DNA of 23,813 nt from DTU019 sp050949825 (GTDB lineage: Bacteria > Bacillota > Syntrophomonadia > Syntrophomonadales > Syntrophomonadaceae). The position numbers and the translations under genes are program-made. Below, one piece after another: positions 1 to 7,856 of the stretch; position 1 is the stretch's first letter; the number at the start of each line of letters is the position of its first letter. The stretch is taken from NCBI GenBank assembly GCA_050949825.1, contig JBMNGL010000020.1, positions 1-23,813 of the forward strand. Reading direction: 5' to 3'. The notes under the pieces are model-generated. The model saw only the letters and a program-made list of their open reading frames with translations. It was not told the origin of the DNA and did not search any database.

Positions 1-327
1 TTAGGTGTACTAGTGGCGATTGCGGTGCCTATTTATGGATCGATAGGTAAAACTGCCGCAAATAATGCTCATGATGCCAATGTACGCATCCTTAAAGGCG
101 CGGGCGCAACATATCTTGTAGAAAACCCCATACCGGACACGGACTTAACGGTTGATACCGAATTGGATTCTTTCCTCGAGACTCCGTTAGCTGAGATGAA
201 AATACCCGAAAAGGCTGATAAATATATTGCTACAGGGTATTCGGTTGTTATCACAGCGAATGGAAAAGTTCAAGTCAGTCCCAGTTATACTAAAGAAACT
301 GATGGTGGTGAAACTACTGGTGGTTAA
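1..327 (+). CDS. Type IV pilin, C-terminal part (5' end outside window)
   Basis: The reading frame is open from base 1 to the TAA at 325-327, so only the 3' part of the gene is present. It begins with hydrophobic LGVLVAIAVPIY, which matches the second half of the conserved N-terminal helix of type IV pilins (the part after FTLVELLVVIAI). An alpha/beta-type globular part follows, ending in a Gly/Thr-rich tail (TDGGETTGG). There are no cysteines, so the C-terminal disulfide loop typical of proteobacterial pilins is absent. The gene lies 56 bp upstream of pilD and heads the pilD-pilM-pilN-pilO string, so it is probably the major or a main pilin, processed by that peptidase. The GTG at 13 lies inside the helix and is not the real start. 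Major versus minor pilin cannot be decided from this part. Confidence 0.85.
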   Translation, partial: LGVLVAIAVPIYGSIGKTAANNAHDANVRILKGAGATYLVENPIPDTDLTVDTELDSFLETPLAEMKIPEKADKYIATGYSVVITANGKVQVSPSYTKETDGGETTGG

Positions 328-383
328 ATAGGCAACAGAACTATTAAGGCGATCAAAAAATGGCCAAGCGAAAGAATTGATTT

Positions 384-1124
384 ATGCAGGAAACCATTGT
401 TATTCTCCTAGGTCTAATCTTCGGCTCGTTTACCAATGTACTCATTTACCGTCTCCCGCGGGGGGAGTCGGTGGTTTTTCCGGCCTCGCGGTGCCCGTCC
501 TGCGGGCAGCCGCTCAAGGCCGGGGACCTGTTGCCGGTGTTGAGCTACCTTTTCTTAAAGGGGCGCTGCCGCTACTGTAAGGCGGGCATCAGCCCGCGCT
601 ACCCGCTGGTAGAGGCCCTTACAGCAGCGGCCTTCCTGCTGGTCTACATCTGCTGGGGGCTGTCGCTTACCACCCTGTCCGGGATGGTCCTGAGCCTGGT
701 GCTCATATGTGCCGGCTTCACCGACCTGGACACCGGCCTTATCCCCGACCGCCTCACCATACCGGCGGTGATTATAGGCTTGGGCCTATCCGTTTTCACG
801 GTGGGTATAAAAGCGGCCTTGATAGGGGGACTGGGCTACGGCGGGCTGTTCCTGGCTCTGGCCCTTATTTCCCGCGGCGGCATGGGCGGCGGGGATATCA
901 AACTGGCGGCGGTTATCGGGGTCTTCTGCGGCTGGCCTCTGGTATTGACGGCACTTGTCCTGGTAGGTTTTATGGGGGGATTTTACGCCCTTTTCCTGCT
1001 CCTTTCGGGCAAAGCCAACCGCAAGAGCGAGGTGCGCTTTGGGCCCTTGCTGTCTCTGGGGGCTTTCCTGGCGTTTAATTATGGTATGGTATTGTCGTCC
1101 TGGTACCTGTCGTGGTTCCATTAA
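384..1124 (+). CDS. pilD: Prepilin peptidase/N-methyltransferase (A24A)
   Basis: Integral-membrane aspartyl protease that cleaves prepilin leaders after Gly and N-methylates the new first residue. The 246-aa length is usual for the family. The N-terminal part carries FGSFTNVLIYRLPRG and two CxxC pairs (C37/C40 and C62/C65), the zinc-binding methyltransferase loop found in bifunctional PilD enzymes. The catalytic aspartates are D113 in TDLDTGLIPD and D170 in GGGDIK. About seven hydrophobic segments follow. The ribosome site upstream is weak (an A/G-rich stretch GCGAAAGAA), and ATG 384 is chosen because the family signature starts about ten residues in. It is the only intact prepilin peptidase in the window, so it may also process the Tad pseudopilins, whose own tadV is truncated (inference). 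Confidence 0.96.
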   Translation: MQETIVILLGLIFGSFTNVLIYRLPRGESVVFPASRCPSCGQPLKAGDLLPVLSYLFLKGRCRYCKAGISPRYPLVEALTAAAFLLVYICWGLSLTTLSGMVLSLVLICAGFTDLDTGLIPDRLTIPAVIIGLGLSVFTVGIKAALIGGLGYGGLFLALALISRGGMGGGDIKLAAVIGVFCGWPLVLTALVLVGFMGGFYALFLLLSGKANRKSEVRFGPLLSLGAFLAFNYGMVLSSWYLSWFH

Positions 1125-1161
1125 GCTCTTAGTATATTTTCCTAAAAAGGGAGGGACTGCC

Positions 1162-2169
1162 TTGCTCAGGGAAAAAACACAACTGGGCCTGGATATAGGT
1201 GAGAAGCGAATCAAGCTGGTCATGTTGAAAAAGGAAGCCAATATGTTCCGGGTGGCGGCCTACCGCAGCATCAAGACCCCGCCCGGCGTTGTTGACGGCG
1301 GCTATATATCCGATCCGCTCCAATTGAGCGAAGCCTTAAAAGGGCTGGTGCGGGATTCCGGGGTCAATCCCGGCGCCCCGCTGGCCTCCGCTGTGTCCGG
1401 CCAGCAGGTCTACACCCGCCTGCTCTCCCTGCCCCGCATGAGACTGGAGGAACTGAGGAAAGCGGCCCTGTACCAGGCCGCCGGGTTCCTGCCCTTGAGC
1501 ATAGAGGATGTGGCCGCCGATATCTACCCGGTCAGGGAATACAGCGACGCCGAGGGGGAAAAGACCGAGGTTCTGTTTGTGGCGGCGCGCACCGGGCAGG
1601 TGGAAAACCTGCTTCAGGCCTGCCGCCTGGCCGGTTTGAAACTGAAGTGGGTGGAGATCGAGGCCCTGGGGCTGGCCAGGACCTTTGCCACACAACTCAA
1701 TGCCGCCGGGGACAAGGTCTCGGCGGTGGTGAATATCGGCGCCAACCGGGCCTATATGGCCTTTTTTAAAAGAGGGGCTTTAGTCCTGCTGCGCTCCATC
1801 AGTTTCGGCAGCGCGGTTTTTTATGATGACGACGGGGAAGGCGAACAGGGTGCGGAAGCCGAGGCCGGGATCAAGGCCGGCAGCCCGGAATTCGCCGGGT
1901 TGATAGCGGATTTCGTGGCCGAACTGAGCCGCTCTTTAAGCTACGCCCAGATACAGCTCAAGGAAGCGGTCAATACGCTGTTTTTAACCGGGGGAGGCTC
2001 GCGCATCGAGGGTATGGACGAATACCTTTCCACCGCCCTGCAGCTGGACTGCCAGGTGGGCAAGCTGGGGCCTTACCTCATCCTGCCGCCGGAAATCGAC
2101 CCGGCATCAAGGGAACTGCGCCATGATTTCCCGGTGGCCCTGGGACTGGCCTTAAGGGGGTGGTTTTAA
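1162..2169 (+). CDS. pilM: Type IV pilus assembly protein PilM (actin-like ATP-binding)
   Basis: Cytoplasmic actin-fold protein that binds the N-terminal tail of PilN and links the pilus motor ring to the inner-membrane platform. The start is TTG at 1162, with AAAGGGAGGG at 1146-1155 seven bases upstream; the frame is open further upstream but overlaps pilD. The protein is 335 aa. Visible motifs are the phosphate-1 loop LGLDIGEKRIKLV (residues 8-20), a second phosphate loop around NIGANRAYMAFF (about 192-204), and the adenosine motif TLFLTGGGSRIEGM (about 272-285). The alignable body runs to the end, so it appears complete. It ends in a TAATG overlap with pilN, which implies translational coupling. 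Confidence 0.95.
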   Translation: MLREKTQLGLDIGEKRIKLVMLKKEANMFRVAAYRSIKTPPGVVDGGYISDPLQLSEALKGLVRDSGVNPGAPLASAVSGQQVYTRLLSLPRMRLEELRKAALYQAAGFLPLSIEDVAADIYPVREYSDAEGEKTEVLFVAARTGQVENLLQACRLAGLKLKWVEIEALGLARTFATQLNAAGDKVSAVVNIGANRAYMAFFKRGALVLLRSISFGSAVFYDDDGEGEQGAEAEAGIKAGSPEFAGLIADFVAELSRSLSYAQIQLKEAVNTLFLTGGGSRIEGMDEYLSTALQLDCQVGKLGPYLILPPEIDPASRELRHDFPVALGLALRGWF

Positions 2170-2720
2170 TGAATTCGGATTATACGCCCAAGATAAACCT
2201 TCTGGACTACAAGGACTCCGAGCGGCGGGAAGGCCGGGAACGGCGCCGGGGAATCCTCCTCGGCCTGCTGGTGATTGTGCTGGTTTTAGCCGCGGCGGCG
2301 GGAACCGAATATTACCAGCGCTCCCGCCTGGCGGTCCTGGTACAGCAGAACCAGGAACTGACCCTGGAGCGCCAGCAGCTGGCGGCGCAGAGCGCGCCGG
2401 CGGGACGGGTCTATGTGGGCGGCGCCGAACGCCAGCAGCTCTTGGACAAACTGCTGGAACAGCGCATTTCCTATGTGGAGCCCTTAAAGAACCTGTACTG
2501 GCAGGCCCGGCCCGACATCTACCTCAACCGGATCACGGTCAATGACAAGGAGCTGAACATAAACGGCTATGTGCAGGGGCAGGAGGATTTCATCGACTTC
2601 AGCCGACGCATGCTGAAGGCCCCCGGAGTACAGGCGCTCAAAAGCGTTGATACACAGTTGAATGAAAAATGCGGCGAGGTTACCTTTAACCTGGTGCTGA
2701 GATGGGAGGTTAAGCCATGA
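2169..2720 (+). CDS. pilN: Type IV pilus assembly protein PilN
   Basis: Bitopic inner-membrane protein of the T4P alignment complex. It has the PilM-binding tail KINLL (residues 8-12, the conserved INLLP-type motif), a basic stretch ERREGRERRRG, one membrane helix at about residues 28-46, then a coiled-coil-like segment (LVQQNQELTLERQQL) and an extracytoplasmic ferredoxin-like domain. ATG 2169 is preferred over GTG 2160 because AAGGGGG at 2154-2160 sits eight bases before it and because it forms the TAATG overlap with pilM. The protein is 183 aa, normal for PilN. Its stop overlaps the pilO start (ATGA). Confidence 0.93.
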   Translation: MNSDYTPKINLLDYKDSERREGRERRRGILLGLLVIVLVLAAAAGTEYYQRSRLAVLVQQNQELTLERQQLAAQSAPAGRVYVGGAERQQLLDKLLEQRISYVEPLKNLYWQARPDIYLNRITVNDKELNINGYVQGQEDFIDFSRRMLKAPGVQALKSVDTQLNEKCGEVTFNLVLRWEVKP

Positions 2721-3481
2721 CGCTGTCAAACCGAGAAAAAGTGCTGCTGCTGGGCTGCGTCGTCGTCCTGATAGCGGCGGCTTATATATGGTTTTTCTAC
2801 CTGCCCGTCAGCCGGGAGATCGCCAGCCTGACCGAGCAGAACCAGAGCCTGCAGGCCGATATCGAGCGGCTGCAGGAGGTGCCGGCCCTGGCCGAGCCGG
2901 ATTCTGCGGCGGCACAGCAGGCCCTGGAGGAGATGGAGTCCAGTTTCCCGCTCAAGCCTGATCAGGTGGAGGTTCTGGATATTTTAAACCAGGCCGCTGA
3001 TAAAACCCACCTCTTGCTGAAGTCGGTGAACAACAGCGAGAAAAGCAACAGCAGCGCCGGCAAGACCGGCAAAATGAGCTTTGATGTCACCACCCGGGGC
3101 GGGTTCCATGACAGCATGGATTTTTTGAGCCGCCTGGAGGAGGACGCCCGCATCAGCAGTGTGAACAATATCGTGCTTAATACGGTGAAGAAAAAAGATC
3201 AGCCCGCCGCGGCTCAGGCCACGGTCAGCGAAGGCTCCGGGGAAAGCGCCCCGCCGGTGTATTTCCTGCAGCCGCTGCTGGCGCCTGTCGCCAAGAGCGA
3301 AGCCCTGCAGCAGCCGGTGGAAAAAAACCCGGCGCCGGTTGTGGAAACGGTTACCCGGCAGGCTTCGAACCTGGAGGTGGGCCAGGTGGAGATGAAGATG
3401 CAGGTTATTTTCTATTACTTTGACAATGAGAAAAAGGCGGAAGCAGACAAGAATAAGCCGAGCGGCGCAGTGAATACATAG
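2717..3481 (+). CDS. pilO: Type IV pilus assembly protein PilO-like
   Basis: Bitopic partner of PilN. A single membrane helix lies at about residues 9-27, followed by a coiled coil (LTEQNQSLQADIERLQEV, about 38-55) and a globular extracytoplasmic domain. The ATGA overlap with pilN and the order pilM-pilN-pilO support the call more than sequence identity does, because PilO is poorly conserved. At 254 aa it is longer than a typical PilO (about 200). The excess is a Pro/Ala/Gln/Glu-rich stretch at about residues 155-210 that looks like a flexible insert before the last strands (VEMKMQVIFYYF). No PilP or PilQ gene follows, as expected for a cell without an outer membrane. Confidence 0.88.
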   Translation: MTLSNREKVLLLGCVVVLIAAAYIWFFYLPVSREIASLTEQNQSLQADIERLQEVPALAEPDSAAAQQALEEMESSFPLKPDQVEVLDILNQAADKTHLLLKSVNNSEKSNSSAGKTGKMSFDVTTRGGFHDSMDFLSRLEEDARISSVNNIVLNTVKKKDQPAAAQATVSEGSGESAPPVYFLQPLLAPVAKSEALQQPVEKNPAPVVETVTRQASNLEVGQVEMKMQVIFYYFDNEKKAEADKNKPSGAVNT

Positions 3482-3507
3482 GGCAGCGGGCTCATGAATG
3501 GAGGGAT

Positions 3508-5631
3508 ATGGCATTGAAAAGCATTTGCAGACCATTGACCACCGGCCTGGTCCTGCTGGTCTTTATGATACTGGCGGTTATTCCGGCAGCCCGGGGGGAG
3601 GCCTTTATGCCTTACGGGGACCCGGAGCGGCTGGTGTTTGCCCCGGCCTATCACAACCAGGCGGTGATAAAGGCCAAGGACGGCAGTTATTTTCTGCTCA
3701 GCCCGTACCGGGGGAGCGCTTCCGGGGAGTATTTTATCAAGGTCTTGAAACTTGACAAGGGCGGCAAGGCAGGCTGGAAAAAGATGATTCCGGTCAGCGG
3801 CAGCGAGGTGTTAGGTCCCGTTTATCCCGCCTCTGACGGGGGCCTCCTGGTGAGCCTGCAGGGGAACAGTTCCGCTCCGGCCCAAAAGGCCCGGCTGGTA
3901 AAGCTGGACAATAAAGGGGCTGTGGCCTGGGAAGTGCAGTTTCCCGGCCAGGGCTTGCACGCGGTGAATGAGTGCAATGACAAGGGCTATATTTTGGCCG
4001 GCTATGAGAAGCAGGCCGCGGGCAAGGTAATCAAGGTGCTGAAAATTGACCGTGACGGCAGGAGCGACAGCAAGGACGCGCACGGTTTTGTGAAAAGTTT
4101 TTCCGAGGCTCCGGGGCAGGCGGCGAATTATGCGGCACAGGTTCTGGACGAGGACGATTACAACGATGGCTACATTGTGGCGGGGTACACCGAGCGGGGT
4201 TCGGTCCGCCAGGCCTATCTGCTGCGCCTGGACGCCTACGGGGGGCGCAAGTGGTCGAAAGAGTACAAAGGGGCCGGCTATGCCGAGCTGGGCTTTGCCA
4301 TGCCCACGCGGGATAAAAGTGATGAAATCAGCGGTTTTCTGGGGGTGGGTTATGACAAATACCCTGGCAAGAACAGCCGCGTTTATCTATTGCACACCGA
4401 CCGCTTCGGCAATAAGGCCATTTGGGAAGACCGCGAGACTGCCGCTTCCGGGCTGGCGGAGATGAGCTTCGGCGCGGAGGGGCAGGATCTGTTCGGCATC
4501 GCCGCTTATGAGGTCCCTGATGAGTTTAAGGATGAGCGCAAACTGAACGGCGAGAAGGTCGAGGGCGACGCGGGCATCATGCTGCTGGGGCTGGCCAAGG
4601 GCGCGGGCGGGGGAAGTAGTTTGCACCTGGTGCGCCTCAATGAGTACGGATTGGTGAAGAAAGAGATGGATGTGCTCATGGAGGGTGACCTCCTCCTGCC
4701 GGGACGTTCCGGGCAGGATAAGGACTATGTGGAGATCTTGCACGGGGTGACGCTGAAAGAGGCGGGAGAACTGCAGCAGATAGAGTACGCCACCTTAAAG
4801 CTGTACCTGAAAGGAAAGCTCGATGACGATAAGACCGCCCCGCCCAGCGACGAGACCAATTTTGAGGATATGATCTGGGTGATCGACAATATCCTCCTGG
4901 ATGCTGACAGCATCATTGATATAGAGGAACTGCTGGCGGCGACAAAGTTTCCGACGCTTGACGCAGCAGTCTTTGCGGTTGACAAAGGCGCCATCCGCTG
5001 GCCCGACACCAGCACCTACCTGGGCGACCTGCGCTTCGGCAAGGCGGACGGCAGCGGTTTTCTGGTGTTCCCTGACGGCACCCGCTATAAAGGGGAGTGG
5101 AAGAATAATATGTTCTGGGGGCGGGGCGAGCTGCACTTCCCCAGCGGGGAGCGCTATGTGGGCAGTTTTGAGGAGCATATGATGCAGGGCGAGGGCGTTT
5201 ATACCTGGCCCGGCGGCGAACAATACCGGGGGGAGTTTTTCCATGGCAAGCGCGACGGTCGGGGGCGTTTCGCCTGGCCGGGCGGGGTCAGCTATGAGGG
5301 GCAGTTCGTCAAGGACAAACCGGAGGGCAGAGGCTGTATCACCTGGCCCAATGGGGAGGCTTACCGGGGCGATATGAAAAACGGCAATGCCACCGGCTGG
5401 GGAACATATATTTTCCCTTCGGGGGAATATTATGAAGGCCAGTTCCAAAACCTAGTGTTCAGCGGCAAGGGCCGTTATTACTGGAACGACGGCGGCATCT
5501 ACGCGGGAGAATTCAAAAATGACCGCCTCAACGGCGAAGGGGTCTACGCCTGGCCCAACGGGGTGCAGCAGCGGGGCTACTGGAAGGACAACCGCTATAT
5601 GGGCACCAACCCGGAAGCGATAAAAAAATAG
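3508..5631 (+). CDS. Exported propeller-like/MORN-repeat protein in the pil operon
   Basis: Function unknown. The protein is 707 aa with a Sec-type signal peptide (basic start, hydrophobic TTGLVLLVFMILAVIP, cleavage probably after ARGEA). Residues about 40-400 contain recurring blocks of the type LLRLDAYGGRKWSKEY or LVKLDNKGAVAWEVQF alternating with GY(I/L)LAGY, reminiscent of beta-propeller blades. From residue 504 there are eight consecutive 23-residue MORN units (Y.GE(W/F)....G.G....P.G) up to 687, then a degenerate ninth. ATG 3508 lies only two to three bases after GGAGGG (3500-3505); TTG 3514 in the same frame has better spacing and would remove only two residues. It starts 26 bp after pilO and ends the plus-strand pil operon, so a surface role in pilus function is plausible. 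MORN repeats are best known from cytoplasmic membrane-binding proteins, so an exported copy is unusual. Confidence 0.9.
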   Translation: MALKSICRPLTTGLVLLVFMILAVIPAARGEAFMPYGDPERLVFAPAYHNQAVIKAKDGSYFLLSPYRGSASGEYFIKVLKLDKGGKAGWKKMIPVSGSEVLGPVYPASDGGLLVSLQGNSSAPAQKARLVKLDNKGAVAWEVQFPGQGLHAVNECNDKGYILAGYEKQAAGKVIKVLKIDRDGRSDSKDAHGFVKSFSEAPGQAANYAAQVLDEDDYNDGYIVAGYTERGSVRQAYLLRLDAYGGRKWSKEYKGAGYAELGFAMPTRDKSDEISGFLGVGYDKYPGKNSRVYLLHTDRFGNKAIWEDRETAASGLAEMSFGAEGQDLFGIAAYEVPDEFKDERKLNGEKVEGDAGIMLLGLAKGAGGGSSLHLVRLNEYGLVKKEMDVLMEGDLLLPGRSGQDKDYVEILHGVTLKEAGELQQIEYATLKLYLKGKLDDDKTAPPSDETNFEDMIWVIDNILLDADSIIDIEELLAATKFPTLDAAVFAVDKGAIRWPDTSTYLGDLRFGKADGSGFLVFPDGTRYKGEWKNNMFWGRGELHFPSGERYVGSFEEHMMQGEGVYTWPGGEQYRGEFFHGKRDGRGRFAWPGGVSYEGQFVKDKPEGRGCITWPNGEAYRGDMKNGNATGWGTYIFPSGEYYEGQFQNLVFSGKGRYYWNDGGIYAGEFKNDRLNGEGVYAWPNGVQQRGYWKDNRYMGTNPEAIKK

Positions 5632-5911
5632 CGCTGCGGGGGGGATTGCTGCAGCCGCCAGCTGGCAGCCCTCAGAGTGGGAAGGTATGACAGAGTACGC
5701 TTAACAGCGGCGGCATAATGGTCTGCGTTGGATATGAGTCCGCTGCGGAAAGTAATTATGCCTGCGACCGTATAATCTGACCCGGATAACGCTGATGGGC
5801 GGGAAGTCGGATAAGGAGGAATGTGAGGCATTGCAACGGTAATACCCGATTGCGATGATTCCTTTTCAATTAAAGACGGCAATCAAATAGGCTTTTTGCA
5901 GTGGAGTCAAG
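5632..5911. other. Intergenic gap between convergent pil operons
   Basis: No convincing gene is seen between the MORN gene (plus) and pilT (minus). The gap holds an imperfect hairpin (GCTGCAGC/GCTGGCAGC, 5648-5669) just after the MORN gene without a T-run, so it is at best a weak terminator. An AAGGAGG-like site at 5815-5821 is followed by ATG TGA and opens no reading frame. An open stretch on the minus strand (5595-5882) lacks a ribosome site, runs into the MORN gene, and looks spurious. Confidence 0.6.
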
Positions 5912-5942
5912 TAAAAAGGCCATCCCCGGCGGGGATGGCCTT
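5912..5942 (-). terminator. Rho-independent terminator of the pilT operon
   Basis: On the minus strand a perfect 12-bp stem (AAGGCCATCCCC / GGGGATGGCCTT) with a 3-base loop is followed directly by a run of T's (TTTTTAC). It begins 8 bases past the pilT stop and so closes the minus-strand operon. Confidence 0.9.
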
Positions 5943-5949
5943 AAGCGGC

Positions 5950-7011
5950 TTAAAGGCGAATATTGCGAAAGGCGTGGGCCGAAGGGGCCAGCTGCTGGCT
6001 GGTGAAAAGGCCGCTGTCTATCTTGTTCTGCTCGATCAATTCCTGCACCGCCTGGTCCATGGTGCGCATACCCAGGCTGGCGCTGGTCTGCATGGCGTTG
6101 TGAACCTGGTGCACCTTGCCTTCGCGGATCATGTTGCGCACCGCGGCATTGCACACCATGATTTCCATGGCCATCACCATGCCCTGCCCCGGCAAACGAT
6201 GCGGCAGGAGGCGCTGGGACAGAATCCCGATCAGGCTGTTGGCCAACTGTACCCGCACCTGGTGCTGCTGCGTGGGCGGGAAAGCATCTATTATCCTCTC
6301 GATGCTCTGGGGGGCATTGATGGTATGCAAGGTGGCTATGACCAGGTGCCCGGTTTCGGCGGCGGTGATGGCGGTGCTGATAGTATCCAGGTCGCGCATT
6401 TCGCCGACCATGATCACATCCGGGTCCTGGCGCAGGCAGGAACGCAGGGCGCTGGCAAAGGAAAGGCTGTCGGTGCCGATTTCACGCTGCGTAATCAGGC
6501 TCCTCAGATTGCTGTGCACGAATTCGATGGGGTCTTCCAAGGTGACGATGTGGCAGGCCCTTTCATGGTTGATCAGGTTGAGCATGGCCGCCAGGGTGGT
6601 CGATTTGCCGTTGCCGGTCGGCCCGGTGACCAGGATCAGGCCGCTGCTGTGGCGGGCAAAAGAGGCCACTATATCCGGCAGGCCCAGGGAGGCGATGCTG
6701 GGTATTTCCAGGGTGATAATGCGAAAAGCCAGGGCGGTCTGCCCCTGGTGGCGGTAGATGTTGAGGCGGAAATTGGCCACCCCTTCGATTTGATAAGATG
6801 CGTCGATCTCCCCGGTGGTTTGGTAAGTGCCGAAGCGCTCGGGACCGAGCAGGAGACGGGCCAGTGCCGTGGTATCTTCGGGCTCCAGGACGGCTTCGTC
6901 AAGTACGGACAAACGGGTATTCACCCTTACCAGGGGGGGCATACCGGCCGCCAGGTGCAGGTCGGAGGCGCCTTTATTGACCGCCGCGGTTAGAAGTTCA
7001 TCGATGTGCAT
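5950..7011 (-). CDS. pilT: Type IV pilus retraction ATPase PilT
   Basis: Hexameric cytoplasmic ATPase that depolymerises the pilus, driving twitching, surface sensing and DNA uptake. With ATG at 7011 it has 353 aa and begins MHIDELLTAAVNKGASDLHL, the usual PilT N terminus. AAGGAG at 7021-7026 is correctly spaced from this ATG and too close to the in-frame GTG at 7020. Walker A is GPTGNGKST (130-138), the Asp box is TLEDPIEF (157-164), Walker B is DVIMVGEMRD (198-207), the His box is HLVIATLHT (222-230). The motif AAVRNMIRE (289-297) corresponds to the AIRNLIRE motif needed for retraction. Its start overlaps the end of the Lgt-like gene by 14 bp, implying coupling. It is the last gene before a strong terminator. 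Confidence 0.97.
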   Translation of the reverse strand: MHIDELLTAAVNKGASDLHLAAGMPPLVRVNTRLSVLDEAVLEPEDTTALARLLLGPERFGTYQTTGEIDASYQIEGVANFRLNIYRHQGQTALAFRIITLEIPSIASLGLPDIVASFARHSSGLILVTGPTGNGKSTTLAAMLNLINHERACHIVTLEDPIEFVHSNLRSLITQREIGTDSLSFASALRSCLRQDPDVIMVGEMRDLDTISTAITAAETGHLVIATLHTINAPQSIERIIDAFPPTQQHQVRVQLANSLIGILSQRLLPHRLPGQGMVMAMEIMVCNAAVRNMIREGKVHQVHNAMQTSASLGMRTMDQAVQELIEQNKIDSGLFTSQQLAPSAHAFRNIRL

Positions 7012-7829
7012 GATTTTCACTCCTTAAAAGTATTAATGCCAACAAACCTCCAGCAAGAAGTATACAGCCAACATAAATCAGGGGCAGGAATTCCGCGTAC
7101 TGTGTATGGGGATCGATGACCCTGATGTAGTGCATCCCCAGCCGGGCTGCCGAGTACAGGAAAGCAAAGCCCAGGCAGATCGCGCCCGGGGGCAGTTCCC
7201 TTTTTAAGAGCGTGAGGGCCAACAGAAAACCCAGGAGGCCGATAATGCTCTCGTAAACCTGCACCGGCACCAGCTTGAAGAGCGGGGTTATCACGGTCAG
7301 GTCACCGCCCTGCTGGCTTACGGTGCGAAAATAGCGGTAAGGCAGGCTGTCCGCCGGGTATACCAGCCCCCAGGGCAGGGTGGTGGGCTCGGCCGAAACA
7401 GCAGCCATTGAGCAAACAGCCGATTTTATTGAAAAAAATCCCCAGGGCCCAGCCCGGGGTCAAAAGGTCGAAAAGTCTCCCCGGCGGGAATTTAACCAGC
7501 CGGGCCAACAGGAATATCAAGGGGATGGCCAGGATAAACCCGCCGAACATGGTAAATCCAAAGGAAGATAGTTGAAAGATCGAAATCCCGTTTTCCAGGT
7601 AGTAGTTCCGGTTTAATACATAGCTGCTCAAACGGGAGAACGCAATCACCGCTATGCATAACGACAAGAGGGATGACAGGGTCACCCTGGCTTTAAAGCC
7701 CTGCCGGCGCATCAAGACATAACCGACCACCATTACCGCCAGCGGGTTGAGGATAAGGTTGAAAAGCGTGTAGCTGCTCAAATACAGATGATGTCCGGCT
7801 ATGGTTGTGTTCAAGAGTATGGGGTGCAA
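6998..7829 (-). pseudogene. Lgt-like prolipoprotein diacylglyceryl transferase homologue, frameshifted
   Basis: A multi-pass membrane protein read in two frames. The first part (TTG 7829 with GAGGGAT upstream, ending MHPILL...NKIGCLLNGCCFG) joins the second (EPTTLPWGLVYPADS...) at about 7383-7395, where one extra base in the GGGCTCGGCC stretch breaks the frame. Restored, it is about 275 aa and has the Lgt-family layout: a Gly-rich signature, then PT-LPWG-V-P, then a Q-YES helix (VQVYESIIGLLGFLL). The signature has NKIGCLLNG where canonical Lgt has GR-GNF-N, so catalysis is uncertain and it may be a divergent paralogue. It sits between the pilX-like gene (28-bp gap) and pilT (14-bp overlap). 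Either a real inactivation or a single-base sequence error would explain the break. Confidence 0.8.
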
Positions 7830-7856
7830 TATTTTATCCCTCTTTATTATAATAGA

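Noticed and set aside
5595..5882. Minus-strand open frame in the gap between convergent operons
   Set aside because: TTG start without a ribosome site, extends into the MORN gene, and the composition is not coding-like.
5632..5890. Possible c-di-GMP or other riboswitch in the gap
   Set aside because: I looked for the conserved cores of c-di-GMP riboswitches, which would suit pilus control, and found none; the gap also lies between gene ends, not upstream of a gene.
5896..6993. Long plus-strand open frame (365 codons) opposite pilT
   Set aside because: It is antisense to a gene with all PilT motifs, and its product is low-complexity Gly/His/Gln-rich with no recognisable pattern. It is a shadow of GC-rich coding DNA.
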